A stretch of 64,000 bases of DNA, from assembly GCF_017104965.1 (NCBI RefSeq), contig NZ_JAAGPR010000007.1, positions 186,001 to 250,000 on the forward strand, given 5' to 3'. The notes beneath the pieces were generated by a model that saw only the letters and a list, made by a program, of their open reading frames with translations, had not been told where the DNA came from and did no database searches. Positions 1 through 8,184 of this stretch are shown here, piece by piece. This stretch comes from Paraburkholderia sp. Ac-20340. GTDB taxonomy: Bacteria > Pseudomonadota > Gammaproteobacteria > Burkholderiales > Burkholderiaceae. Every line of letters starts with the position of its first letter. Position 1 is the stretch's first letter. A program made the translations under genes and the position numbers.

Positions 1-192
1 ATCGAATCGGCGTTCTGGACCCAGGTTCCGAAGCTTGCCTGGCAGGCGAAACTCGACCCGGACGGTTCGCTCTACTGGACCCGCGAAACCGCAGACGGCA
101 CGATGCGTTACGACACCGAACCAAACTCGCGCTGGAGCTCACGCCTGGCCGTCTGGTTCTTTTCCATCCTGCCGATCGAGTGGCTGCTGTAG
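1..192 (+). CDS. C-terminal fragment of a phospholipase-D-like / cardiolipin-synthase-family protein
   Basis: An open frame enters from the left edge and stops with TAG at 190-192, giving 63 residues. The fragment ends in a hydrophobic tail (WFFSILPIEWLL), which resembles the C-terminus of phospholipase-D family (ClsC/YmdC-like) proteins of Burkholderia. The two HKD catalytic motifs would lie outside the window, so the family call rests on recollection of the tail only. Acyltransferase or other membrane-associated proteins remain possible. Confidence 0.45.
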   Translation: MESAFWTQVPKLAWQAKLDPDGSLYWTRETADGTMRYDTEPNSRWSSRLAVWFFSILPIEWLL

Positions 193-234
193 CGCCGCCG
201 CATACGCACGCACTCATCCACGAATAATCATTTT

Positions 235-248
235 TTTCCGATTGGAAA
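235..248. promoter_or_regulatory. TTTCC-N4-GGAAA dyad, site A
   Basis: TTTCC (235-239), GATT, GGAAA (244-248) form a perfect 5-bp inverted repeat in the spacer upstream of the NCS1 permease gene. The same dyad recurs at 39873, 49912 and 63139 and with one mismatch elsewhere. It is operator-like; the cognate regulator is unknown. Confidence 0.45.
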
Positions 249-308
249 CCCGGCGCACAATGCACCGGCGCACGTCACTGCACGCGGGTAACTCCCTATT
301 TCGCACGA

Positions 309-322
309 GTTGTCTATACAAC
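309..322. promoter_or_regulatory. HutC-type operator upstream of the permease gene
   Basis: GTTGTCTATACAAC is a 14-bp palindrome with one mismatched pair and closely matches the perfect palindrome upstream of hutU (7841-7854). HutC repressors of pseudomonads bind TGTATATACA-type palindromes and are released by urocanate. The site lies 68 bp before the GTG start of the permease, which ties this gene to the hut regulon. Confidence 0.7.
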
Positions 323-389
323 AAGATTTGAGCATCCTTGCGCTCGTCTGCACGGGCGTCACGCCTACTTCCTGTTACCGGAGCCGTCC

Positions 390-1823
390 GTGGCCATTCC
401 TGAATCCCTCGTCAAACTTGAGCCGGAAAGCCGCAAGCTGCTGGAATCCCGTTCAATCGACTACATTCCCGATACGGAACGCCACGGCAGCCTCTTCAGC
501 CAGTTCACGCTCTGGCTTTCCGCCAATCTGCAGGTGACGGCGATCATCACGGGCGCGCTCGCCGTCGTGCTTGGCGGCGACGTGTTCTGGTCGCTTATCG
601 CGCTGTTGATTGGACAACTGATCGGCGGCGCGGTGATGGCGCTGCACGGCGCTCAAGGTCCGCAACTCGGCCTGCCGCAGATGATTTCGAGCCGCGTGCA
701 GTTTGGCGTGTATGGCGCGGCCATTCCTATCGTGCTCGTCTGCCTCATGTATGTGGGCTTTTCAGCGAGCGGCACCGTGCTCGCGGGCCAGGCCACCGCG
801 CAATTGCTGGCTGTTTCCGATACGACCGGCATCTGCCTGTTCGCGGCGCTGATCGTCGTGCTGACGATACTCGGCTATCGTTCGATTCACTTTGTCGGAC
901 GCATCGCCAGCGTGATCGGCGTGCTGGCGTTCTGCTATATGTTCGCGCAACTCTTTGCGCATCACGATATTGGCGCGCTGCTCGCCAACCGGCATTTCAC
1001 CGTGGCGAGCTTCCTGCTTTCGATGTCGCTTTCGGCTTCGTGGCAGATAGCTTTCGGTCCTTATGTTGCAGACTATTCGCGCTATTTGCCGCGCTCGACC
1101 TCGCCGGCTAAAACCTTTCTGGCGGTCGGTTCAGGGTCGGTGATCGGTGCGCAGGCGGCGATGGTATTCGGCGTGTTCGCCGCGGCGCTCGCCGGGCATG
1201 AATTCGCGCACCATGAAGTGGCGTATATCGTGGGGCTTGGTGCAAGCGGCGCGGTCGCGGCCATGCTGTATTTCAGCATCGCTTTCGGCAAGCTCACGGT
1301 GACCACGCTCAATGCCTACGGCAGCTTTATGTCGATGGCCACGATCGTTAGCGCGTTTCGTGCGAAACGCGCTATTTCTACGCGTCATCGCCTTGTCTAT
1401 ATCGTCGGCATGGTGGGGATTTCGACGCTGGTTGCACTCGCCGGACGCCACTCCTTCCTCAAGGAATTCACGGCATTTATTCTGTTCCTGCTGGCTTTCT
1501 TCACGCCTTGGAGCGCGATCAATCTCGTCGATTATTATTGCTTTACGCAGTCGCGCTATGACGTGCCCGCGCTCTCCGATCCCCATGGCCGCTACGGCCG
1601 CTGGAATGTGAAAGCGATCACGATTTACGTGCTAGGCGTGCTGGTGCAAATGCCGTTTATTTCCACGAGTTTTTATACGGGCCCTTTCGTCGATGCGCTG
1701 GGCGGCACCGATATTTCGTGGATTCTCGGCTTGATCGTTCCCGGTGTGATCTATTACGTCACGATGCGCCGCGCGCCGCAAACCATTCCTGAGCGTTTGA
1801 TTCTGCCAATCGAGCGCGACTGA
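390..1823 (+). CDS. NCS1-family (cytosine permease-like) transporter, probable urocanate transporter
   Basis: This 477-residue protein is hydrophobic throughout with about 12 membrane segments and has the N-terminal layout of the NCS1 nucleobase:cation symporters (CodB/PurP type). The start is GTG at 390, with GGAG at 380-383. A HutC-like operator sits upstream, and the gene is convergent with the hut operon. In Pseudomonas fluorescens an NCS1 member in the hut locus (hutTu) carries urocanate, so urocanate is the likeliest substrate here. Histidine, cytosine or another base cannot be excluded from sequence alone. Transcription ends toward the hairpin at 1864-1892. Confidence 0.8.
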   Translation: MAIPESLVKLEPESRKLLESRSIDYIPDTERHGSLFSQFTLWLSANLQVTAIITGALAVVLGGDVFWSLIALLIGQLIGGAVMALHGAQGPQLGLPQMISSRVQFGVYGAAIPIVLVCLMYVGFSASGTVLAGQATAQLLAVSDTTGICLFAALIVVLTILGYRSIHFVGRIASVIGVLAFCYMFAQLFAHHDIGALLANRHFTVASFLLSMSLSASWQIAFGPYVADYSRYLPRSTSPAKTFLAVGSGSVIGAQAAMVFGVFAAALAGHEFAHHEVAYIVGLGASGAVAAMLYFSIAFGKLTVTTLNAYGSFMSMATIVSAFRAKRAISTRHRLVYIVGMVGISTLVALAGRHSFLKEFTAFILFLLAFFTPWSAINLVDYYCFTQSRYDVPALSDPHGRYGRWNVKAITIYVLGVLVQMPFISTSFYTGPFVDALGGTDISWILGLIVPGVIYYVTMRRAPQTIPERLILPIERD

Positions 1824-1858
1824 AAATACGACTGAAAATACAATTCCTGACACCCAAT

Positions 1859-1892
1859 AAAAAACGGCTCTGGACGATCAATCCAGAGCCGT
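1859..1892 (-). terminator. Intrinsic terminator of the hut operon
   Basis: Perfect 11-bp arms ACGGCTCTGGA (1864-1874) and TCCAGAGCCGT (1882-1892) surround a 7-nt loop. Read on the minus strand the stem is followed by a T-rich run, as expected for the end of the hutUDIFG transcript. It may also slow plus-strand transcripts from the permease. Confidence 0.85.
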
Positions 1893-1923
1893 TCAGCTTT
1901 CACGCTTTAATGCTTCACACTAC

Positions 1924-2730
1924 TCAGGACGCAGCATTGAGCGCCTGAATCGCCTCCAGCGCACCGCCCACCATCTTGCGCAGCACGGGCTCGACGCGCT
2001 CTGCAAGCGCAGGCGCGTAGTCGAACGGCGCATGCTCGTTCATATACGTCGACTGGCACATTTCAAGCTGGATCGCGTGCACGCCCTGTTCCGGCGCGCC
2101 GAAATGACGCGTGATATAGCCGCCCTTGAAACGCCCGTTTGCGATCCACGTAAAGTCGCTTGCGGCAGCAGCCTGCTCCGCGCGCGCCTGCACCGATGCG
2201 TGCGTCGTGCGCCCTTCCTGTGTACCGAGATTCAGATCCGGCAGTTTGTCGTCGAATAGACGCGGCAATACGCTCGCAATCGAATGCGCTTCCCACAACA
2301 GCACGTTGGCGTGCTGGCTGCGCAGGCGCTCAAGCTCGGCGCGCAGCGTCTGATGATACGGTTGCCAATACGCCTGCACCCGGCGCTCGCGCTCCGCCGC
2401 ATCGGGCGCACAACCTTCGCGATAAATCGGCTCGCCACGGAACGTTTCAGTCGGGCAGAGCGAGGTGGTCGTCTGCCCCGGATAGAGGCTTTCATCGTTA
2501 GGCGGGCGATTGAGGTCGATCACGTAACGCGAGACGCGCGCGCCCAGAATGGTCGCGCCCAGCGACTTCGCAAATACATAAAGGCGATCGAGATGCCAGT
2601 CGGTATCCGCGACCGTCAATGCGACGTCCGTGTATTGCGCGCGCAGTGCCTCGGGAATCGTGGTGCCCAGATGCGGAATCGAAACGAGCAGCGGCGCGTC
2701 GCCGCGCTCGAGGGTGTAGAGATCGGTCAT
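1924..2730 (-). CDS. hutG: N-formylglutamate deformylase HutG
   Basis: The 268-residue product matches the HutG family over its full length: an N-terminal LLVSIPHLG stretch, then SRYVIDLNRPPND and TTTSLCPTETFRGEPIY near residues 67-103. HutG hydrolyses N-formylglutamate to glutamate and formate, the last step of the formate-releasing branch of histidine breakdown. It is the last gene of the operon, 30 bp after hutF, and is followed by a terminator. Having both hutF and hutG identifies the five-step pathway rather than the HutG formiminoglutamase route. Confidence 0.95.
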   Translation of the reverse strand: MTDLYTLERGDAPLLVSIPHLGTTIPEALRAQYTDVALTVADTDWHLDRLYVFAKSLGATILGARVSRYVIDLNRPPNDESLYPGQTTTSLCPTETFRGEPIYREGCAPDAAERERRVQAYWQPYHQTLRAELERLRSQHANVLLWEAHSIASVLPRLFDDKLPDLNLGTQEGRTTHASVQARAEQAAAASDFTWIANGRFKGGYITRHFGAPEQGVHAIQLEMCQSTYMNEHAPFDYAPALAERVEPVLRKMVGGALEAIQALNAAS

Positions 2731-2760
2731 GAGTCGGTCGGTCCGTTCGTGATGAGGCGC

Positions 2761-4179
2761 TCAGGCGTCTGCGAGCAGGCGTGCCAGCGTCGCGCGATAG
2801 TCGGCATAGAGCCGCGCTTCGTCGCGATGGCGGCGGCCTTCGACAACCTTTTCGCCGCCCGTGTAGACATCCAGCACCGGCGTTTGCCCATGCTCGCAGA
2901 ACACCACCGAAGAAAGCCAGTTTTGCGGCGTTTTTTCCGCGAGATCGGGATGCTGCGCGTCGAGCACGATCCAGTCGGCGCGCGCGCCCGCTTCGAGCGC
3001 ACCCACCTTGCGGCCGGTCGCCCGTGCGCCGCCGGCGAGCGCCGCGCTGTACAGGCGGTCTGCCACGCTGGTCTGTTGCGGCGCCGCCAGCACATTGCGC
3101 TCGCGGCGCACGAGGCGCTGCCCGTATTCGAGCAGACGCAATTCCGCGCGCCAGTCCACGCCGATATGACTATCCGAACCCACGCCAAACACGCCATTCG
3201 CGGCGAGATAGTCGTGCGTCGGGAAGATGCCGTCGCCCAGATTGGCCTCGGTGGTCAGACACAAACCCGCCACCGCGCCGCTGCGTGCGAGCGCCTGCGT
3301 TTCGCGATCGTCGACATGCGTTGCGTGCACGAGGCACCAGCGCGCATTCACATCGAAGCGATCTAGCAGCCATTGCACCGGACGCGCGCCTTCGGTTTCG
3401 ATGCAGGCTTCGACTTCGGCGGTTTGTTCGGCGATATGAATATGCACCGGCGCATCCGGTGAAATCGCATCGAGCCCAGCCAGCAGCGATCGCAGCGACG
3501 CTTCCGAAACGGCGCGCAGCGAATGCGGCGCAACGCCATAGCGCAGTGCGCCATGCTCGGGCCGCGCGCCGCGCAGCGCTTCCACGATGCCCAGCAATTG
3601 CTCGGGCGTGTTGATGAAGCGGCGCTGATCCTCGCGCGGCGCACGCGCTCCAAAACCGCTGTATTGATAGAGCACGGGCAGCATCGTCATGCCCACGCCG
3701 GTTTCGCTCGCCGCATCGACCACGCGTTGCGCGAGTTCCGCCGGATTCACATAACGCTGCCCATCCTGCGCGTGATGCACGTAATGGAATTCGCAAACCG
3801 ACGTATAACCGGCCTTCAGCATTTCCACGTAGAGCCAGCGCGCGACGGCGCCCAGATCGTCGGGCGTGATGCGCGCGGCAAAGCGATACATCAGATCGCG
3901 CCAGCTCCAGAAACTATCGGTGGGATTCGCGCGGTATTCGGTGAGCCCGGCCATCGCACGCTGGAACGCATGCGAATGAAGATTAGGCATCCCAGGTATA
4001 ACCGGACCCGATGCCTTCGCGACACCATCGGGCGCTGCATCGAGACCGGACTGCACGCGCAGCAGCGTGCCCGCTGCATCCCATTCGAGCAGCACATTGC
4101 GTTGCCAGCCTTGCGGCAGCCAGGCCTGTGCCGCGAACAGCGAGCGCGAAGCATCATTCATAGTCGTGGCGTGATTCAT
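2761..4179 (-). CDS. hutF: Formimidoylglutamate deiminase HutF
   Basis: An amidohydrolase-superfamily enzyme that converts N-formimidoyl-L-glutamate to N-formylglutamate and ammonia. The metal-binding HSH motif (NLHSHAFQ) is near residue 68, and HIHIAEQ and VHATHVDD follow in the second half. I chose ATG at 4179 because it overlaps the hutI stop in an ATGA junction, giving 472 residues. A second ATG at 4161 would give 466. The frame stays open upstream to 4233, but that part overlaps hutI. Confidence 0.93.
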   Translation of the reverse strand: MNHATTMNDASRSLFAAQAWLPQGWQRNVLLEWDAAGTLLRVQSGLDAAPDGVAKASGPVIPGMPNLHSHAFQRAMAGLTEYRANPTDSFWSWRDLMYRFAARITPDDLGAVARWLYVEMLKAGYTSVCEFHYVHHAQDGQRYVNPAELAQRVVDAASETGVGMTMLPVLYQYSGFGARAPREDQRRFINTPEQLLGIVEALRGARPEHGALRYGVAPHSLRAVSEASLRSLLAGLDAISPDAPVHIHIAEQTAEVEACIETEGARPVQWLLDRFDVNARWCLVHATHVDDRETQALARSGAVAGLCLTTEANLGDGIFPTHDYLAANGVFGVGSDSHIGVDWRAELRLLEYGQRLVRRERNVLAAPQQTSVADRLYSAALAGGARATGRKVGALEAGARADWIVLDAQHPDLAEKTPQNWLSSVVFCEHGQTPVLDVYTGGEKVVEGRRHRDEARLYADYRATLARLLADA

Positions 4180-5399
4180 GCGGTGAGAGGACGATCGAAA
4201 ACGGTCTTGCCGCCGCGCACGACACGCGTACACAACGGACGGCCAATCCAGTAAGCGAGTTCAGCGAGCGATTGCACTTGCCACACCGCGAAATCGGCGG
4301 GACGGTTCACGGCCAGCGTGCCGTGGCGTGCGGCGTCGCCGAATGCGCGCGCGGCGTGCTGCGTCACGCCTTGCAGCACTTCGGGCACGGTCATGCGGAA
4401 CAGCGTCGTCGCCATATTCATCATGAGCAGCAGCGAAGTGGCCGGCGAGGTGCCCGGATTGCTGTCGGTCGAAATCGCGATGGGCACTTCGTAGCGGCGC
4501 AACAATTCGAGCGGCGGCAACTGCGTTTCGCGGATGAAGTAATACGCGCCCGGCAGCAGCACCGCCACGCTGCCCGCTTCCTTCATCGCGGCCACGCCCG
4601 CTTCGTCGAGAAACTCGAGGTGGTCGGAAGACAGCGCGCCGTATCGCGCGGCCAATGCCGCGCCGCCGCTATTCGACAATTGCTCCGCGTGCATCTTGAC
4701 CGGCAGATTGCGGCGCGCAGCGGCTTCGAACACGCGCTCGCTTTGCGCAAGCGAAAAGCCGATGCGCTCGCAGAACACATCGACGGCATCGACGAGACCT
4801 TCGTCCGCCAGCGCGGGCAACATACGCTCGCAGACTTCGTCGATATAGGCGTCGGCGCGACCCGCGTATTCGGGCGGCAACGCGTGCGCGCCGAGAAAGG
4901 TCGTGCGCACCGTGACCGGATAGCGCTCGCCCAGTTGACGCGCGACGCGCAGCATCTTGCGCTCCGCGTCGAGTTCGAGGCCGTAGCCCGATTTGATTTC
5001 GACAGCCGTGACGCCTTCGGCCAGCAAAGGCTCCAGGCGCGCCGCCGATTGCGCAAACAGCGACGCTTCGCTCGCCGCGCGCGTGGCGCGCACGGTCGAG
5101 ACGATGCCGCCGCCATTGCGCGCGATTTCTTCGTAGCTCACGCCGGCGAGGCGCTGCGCGAATTCATCGGCGCGCTGGCCGCCGTAGACAAGATGCGTAT
5201 GACAATCGACGAGACCCGGCGTGACCCACGCGCCTTGCAGGTCTTCGCGCGGCCACGGCGCGAAAGCCGCCGGTAACGCCGCTGCCGCGCCCATCCAGAC
5301 GATGGTGCCGTTTTCCACGGCAATCGCGGCATGCTCGATGGTGTCGCGCGGGTCGCCCTGCGCGCACAGATTCAGGTTGTGCCAGACAGTCTGGTTCAT
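4176..5399 (-). CDS. hutI: Imidazolonepropionase HutI
   Basis: This 407-residue amidohydrolase opens the imidazolone ring of 4-imidazolone-5-propionate to give formimidoylglutamate. It shows the metal ligands [11 protein letters not shown] (H67, H69), the HAEQLSN segment and the TDSNPGTSP segment typical of HutI. The start ATG overlaps the hutD stop by 4 bp (5396-5399) and its own stop overlaps the hutF start, so translation is likely coupled through hutD-hutI-hutF. Confidence 0.96.
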   Translation of the reverse strand: MNQTVWHNLNLCAQGDPRDTIEHAAIAVENGTIVWMGAAAALPAAFAPWPREDLQGAWVTPGLVDCHTHLVYGGQRADEFAQRLAGVSYEEIARNGGGIVSTVRATRAASEASLFAQSAARLEPLLAEGVTAVEIKSGYGLELDAERKMLRVARQLGERYPVTVRTTFLGAHALPPEYAGRADAYIDEVCERMLPALADEGLVDAVDVFCERIGFSLAQSERVFEAAARRNLPVKMHAEQLSNSGGAALAARYGALSSDHLEFLDEAGVAAMKEAGSVAVLLPGAYYFIRETQLPPLELLRRYEVPIAISTDSNPGTSPATSLLLMMNMATTLFRMTVPEVLQGVTQHAARAFGDAARHGTLAVNRPADFAVWQVQSLAELAYWIGRPLCTRVVRGGKTVFDRPLTA

Positions 5400-6049
5400 G
5401 GCTTGATGGACTCCAGTGCGATGGCGAGCAAGGCGCCCTCGCCTTCCGTCTCGATGCGTGCGTAACGCACGGCATCCGTGGTGTCTGTGGTGTCCGTGGT
5501 ATCGATACGCAGCGTATCGCCTGCGCCCAGCGCAACGCGTTGCGCGCCGCTCACACGAACATTCAAGGCACCGCTTGCGCAGTAGAGCAGCACTGTTTCG
5601 CCGCTGACCTCGCGCGTCACACTATCACGCCATATTTCGAAGGTTGCGCGCGCAACCTCACGGCGCACCATCAGATTGAAGTCGCGCGTAGGACCGTCGA
5701 TCAGGCGTGCCGAAATGGGCGCTTCGCCGTCGAAACGCGCCACGTCCAGCGCGTTGGCAAGCGTGTGCGTACGCGCCTGCTCGCCCGTTTCGTCGAGCAC
5801 CATGCCCGCGCCTTCCAGCAGCACGAGCGTACGCGCCACGCCGTCGAAACGCGAAAACGGCCCGGCCTGGGCGACGTCCGCGACGCTCACGCGCCACGCG
5901 AACGCTTCAGGCGAGCCGCTCAAAGCGATTTCGCGCGTGACGCCGCCGCCATTCTTCCACGGCGACGCCACCAGATCCGCGCCGCGCAGCAGCGTAAGCC
6001 GCGCGGCGGATTCAAACTGGGCAGCTTGCATGGCAGGCGTATGAATCAT
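5396..6049 (-). CDS. hutD: HutD family protein
   Basis: This 217-residue cupin-fold HutD (Ves-like) protein has the conserved [13 protein letters not shown] segment near residues 31-43 and [13 protein letters not shown] in the middle. HutD is not an enzyme of the pathway. It has been proposed to govern the upper limit of hut expression by sensing formylglutamate or urocanate. Near the C-terminus a threefold 9-bp repeat encodes TTDTTDTTD, which looks like a small slippage insertion. The gene overlaps hutU and hutI by 4 bp each. Confidence 0.9.
   Translation of the reverse strand: MIHTPAMQAAQFESAARLTLLRGADLVASPWKNGGGVTREIALSGSPEAFAWRVSVADVAQAGPFSRFDGVARTLVLLEGAGMVLDETGEQARTHTLANALDVARFDGEAPISARLIDGPTRDFNLMVRREVARATFEIWRDSVTREVSGETVLLYCASGALNVRVSGAQRVALGAGDTLRIDTTDTTDTTDAVRYARIETEGEGALLAIALESIKP
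5474..5500. repeat. 9-bp tandem repeat, 3 copies, inside hutD
   Basis: Three consecutive units of the type (A/G)TC(C/T)GTGGT encode Asp/Thr repeats near the HutD C-terminus. The frame is kept because the unit is a multiple of three. It reads as a short slippage-prone tract. Confidence 0.75.
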
Positions 6050-7734
6050 CGGCCCAGCATCGGCAGCTTGAGGCCCGCTTCGCGAGCGGTCTGCTGCGCG
6101 AGTTCGTAGCCGGCATCGGCGTGACGCATTACGCCCGTGGCCGGGTCGTTGTGCAGGACGCGGCCCAGACGCTCATGTGCAGCCTGCGTGCCATCGGCGA
6201 CGATCACCACGCCCGAGTGCTGCGAGAAGCCCATGCCCACGCCGCCGCCGTGATGCAGCGACACCCACGACGCGCCGCCCGCCGTGTTGAGCAGCGCGTT
6301 GAGCAGCGGCCAGTCGCTCACGGCGTCCGAACCGTCTTTCATCGATTCCGTTTCGCGGTTGGGGCTCGCGACCGAACCCGTATCCAGGTGATCGCGGCCG
6401 ATCACGATCGGCGCCTTCAGTTCGCCGTTCTTGACCATTTCGTTGAACGCCTGACCCAGACGATAGCGATCCTTCACGCCCACCCAGCAGATACGCGCGG
6501 GCAGCCCCTGGAACGCGATGCGCTCGCGCGCCATGTCGAGCCAGTTATGCAGATGCGGATCATCGGGAATCAGTTCCTTGACCTTGGCATCGGTCTTGTA
6601 GATGTCTTCAGGATCGCCCGAAAGCGCGACCCAGCGGAACGGACCCTTGCCTTCGCAGAACAGCGGGCGGATATACGCCGGCACGAAGCCCGGGAAATCG
6701 AAGGCGTTTTCCACGCCCATTTCCAGCGCCATCTGGCGGATGTTGTTGCCGTAATCGAGCGTGGCCGCGCCGCGTTCCTGCAGCGTGAGCATGGCCTGCA
6801 CCTGATGCGCCATCGACTGCTTCGCCACCTTGACGATGCTGTCCGGCGCAACCTTTTGCGCCTCGCGCCATTGCTCGACGCTCCAGCCTTGCGGCAGATA
6901 ACCGTTGATCGGATCGTGCGCGCTGGTCTGGTCGGTCACGCAGTCCGGCGTGATGCCGCGCGCCACGCATTCGGCGAACACATCGGCGGCATTGCCGAGC
7001 AGACCGACCGAAACCGGCTTGCCCGTCTGCTTCGCTTCTTCGACGATCGCAAGCGCTTCATCGAGCGTCTTCGCCTTGCGGTCCACATAACGCGTCTTCA
7101 GACGAAAGTCGATGCGCGTCTCGTCGCATTCCACCGCGATCATCGAGAAACCCGCCATCGTTGCGGCCAGCGGCTGCGCGCCGCCCATGCCGCCTAGGCC
7201 GCCCGTGAGAATCCAGCGGCCCTTGGGATTGCCGTTGAAATGCTGGTTGGCCACCGAGTAGAACGTTTCGTAGGTGCCCTGAACAATGCCCTGCGAGCCG
7301 ATATAGATCCAGCTGCCCGCCGTCATCTGGCCGTACATCATGAGGCCCTTGCGGTCGAGTTCGTGGAAGTGCTCCCACGTGGCCCAATGCGGCACGAGAT
7401 TCGAATTCGCCAGCAGCACGCGCGGCGCATCCGCATGCGTGCGGAACACGCCCACCGGCTTGCCCGACTGGATCAGCAGCGTCTCATCCTCGTTCAGATC
7501 CTTCAGCGACGCCAGAATCTGGTCGAAGCATTCCCAGTTGCGCGCGGCGCGGCCGATGCCGCCATAAACCACCAGCGCGTGCGGATGCTCGGCCACTTCC
7601 GGGTCCAGATTGTTCTGGAGCATGCGGTACGCGGCTTCGGCCAGCCAGGTCTTGCAGACCTTCTCGCTGCCGCGCGGCGCGCGGATCGTGCGGGAGGGGT
7701 CGAGGCGGGGATCGGTGAAGTTCGGATGGTTCAT
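6046..7734 (-). CDS. hutU: Urocanate hydratase HutU
   Basis: The full-length 562-residue urocanase uses tightly bound NAD+ to hydrate urocanate to imidazolonepropionate. The NAD-binding glycine-rich segment [13 protein letters not shown] is near residues 176-188, and the conserved [13 protein letters not shown] stretch lies around residues 410-420. It is the first gene of the hutUDIFG operon. A perfect HutC palindrome sits about 107 bp upstream of the start. Confidence 0.97.
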   Translation of the reverse strand: MNHPNFTDPRLDPSRTIRAPRGSEKVCKTWLAEAAYRMLQNNLDPEVAEHPHALVVYGGIGRAARNWECFDQILASLKDLNEDETLLIQSGKPVGVFRTHADAPRVLLANSNLVPHWATWEHFHELDRKGLMMYGQMTAGSWIYIGSQGIVQGTYETFYSVANQHFNGNPKGRWILTGGLGGMGGAQPLAATMAGFSMIAVECDETRIDFRLKTRYVDRKAKTLDEALAIVEEAKQTGKPVSVGLLGNAADVFAECVARGITPDCVTDQTSAHDPINGYLPQGWSVEQWREAQKVAPDSIVKVAKQSMAHQVQAMLTLQERGAATLDYGNNIRQMALEMGVENAFDFPGFVPAYIRPLFCEGKGPFRWVALSGDPEDIYKTDAKVKELIPDDPHLHNWLDMARERIAFQGLPARICWVGVKDRYRLGQAFNEMVKNGELKAPIVIGRDHLDTGSVASPNRETESMKDGSDAVSDWPLLNALLNTAGGASWVSLHHGGGVGMGFSQHSGVVIVADGTQAAHERLGRVLHNDPATGVMRHADAGYELAQQTAREAGLKLPMLGR

Positions 7735-7840
7735 GGCGTTCGTTCGTCTCGGGATGGAAGTTCGGGCGCGACCGGAAGGTTTTCCAACGTCTGCTTCAAG
7801 CGGCGTCGCGGCAACGTGAGAGCTAGTCTATCGCCGTTAA

Positions 7841-7854
7841 GTTGTATATACAAC
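7841..7854. promoter_or_regulatory. HutC operator upstream of hutU
   Basis: GTTGTATATACAAC is a perfect 14-bp palindrome matching known HutC sites of the TTGTATATACAA type. It lies 107-120 bp upstream of the hutU start on the minus strand and would mediate urocanate-relieved repression. Confidence 0.85.
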
Positions 7855-8184
7855 TCGTTTCAATAAAACAATCGTAGGGGCTTACCCTGGCGATTTTGCG
7901 GATTTATTGCATCAATCGAATGATTCCCGCCGATTCACGCCGATATGTTGAATAGACAAGATCACGCCCTCACACCGTCAGAAAAATTCGATATGAAGAA
8001 TCCTTTCGATGCGGCTTATGCGTTACTAATATTTCTGTCTGGGACGTGATTCCTCCCGGCAAACGCCCCTCAACGCTCCAAAACGCACCATTTCACATGT
8101 CGTCCTGTGAGCGGGCGCGCCGGCTCCCGTGGAAGCCCGTCGATGGCTTTTCTGCGGACACCGGCGCCTCGCGAAGGCTGAGGC
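7855..8184. other. Intergenic region between hut operator and autotransporter
   Basis: About 330 bp with no convincing gene. Small frames here are shadows. The region must hold the promoter of the autotransporter gene, but I see no clear sigma-70 pair. Confidence 0.5.
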
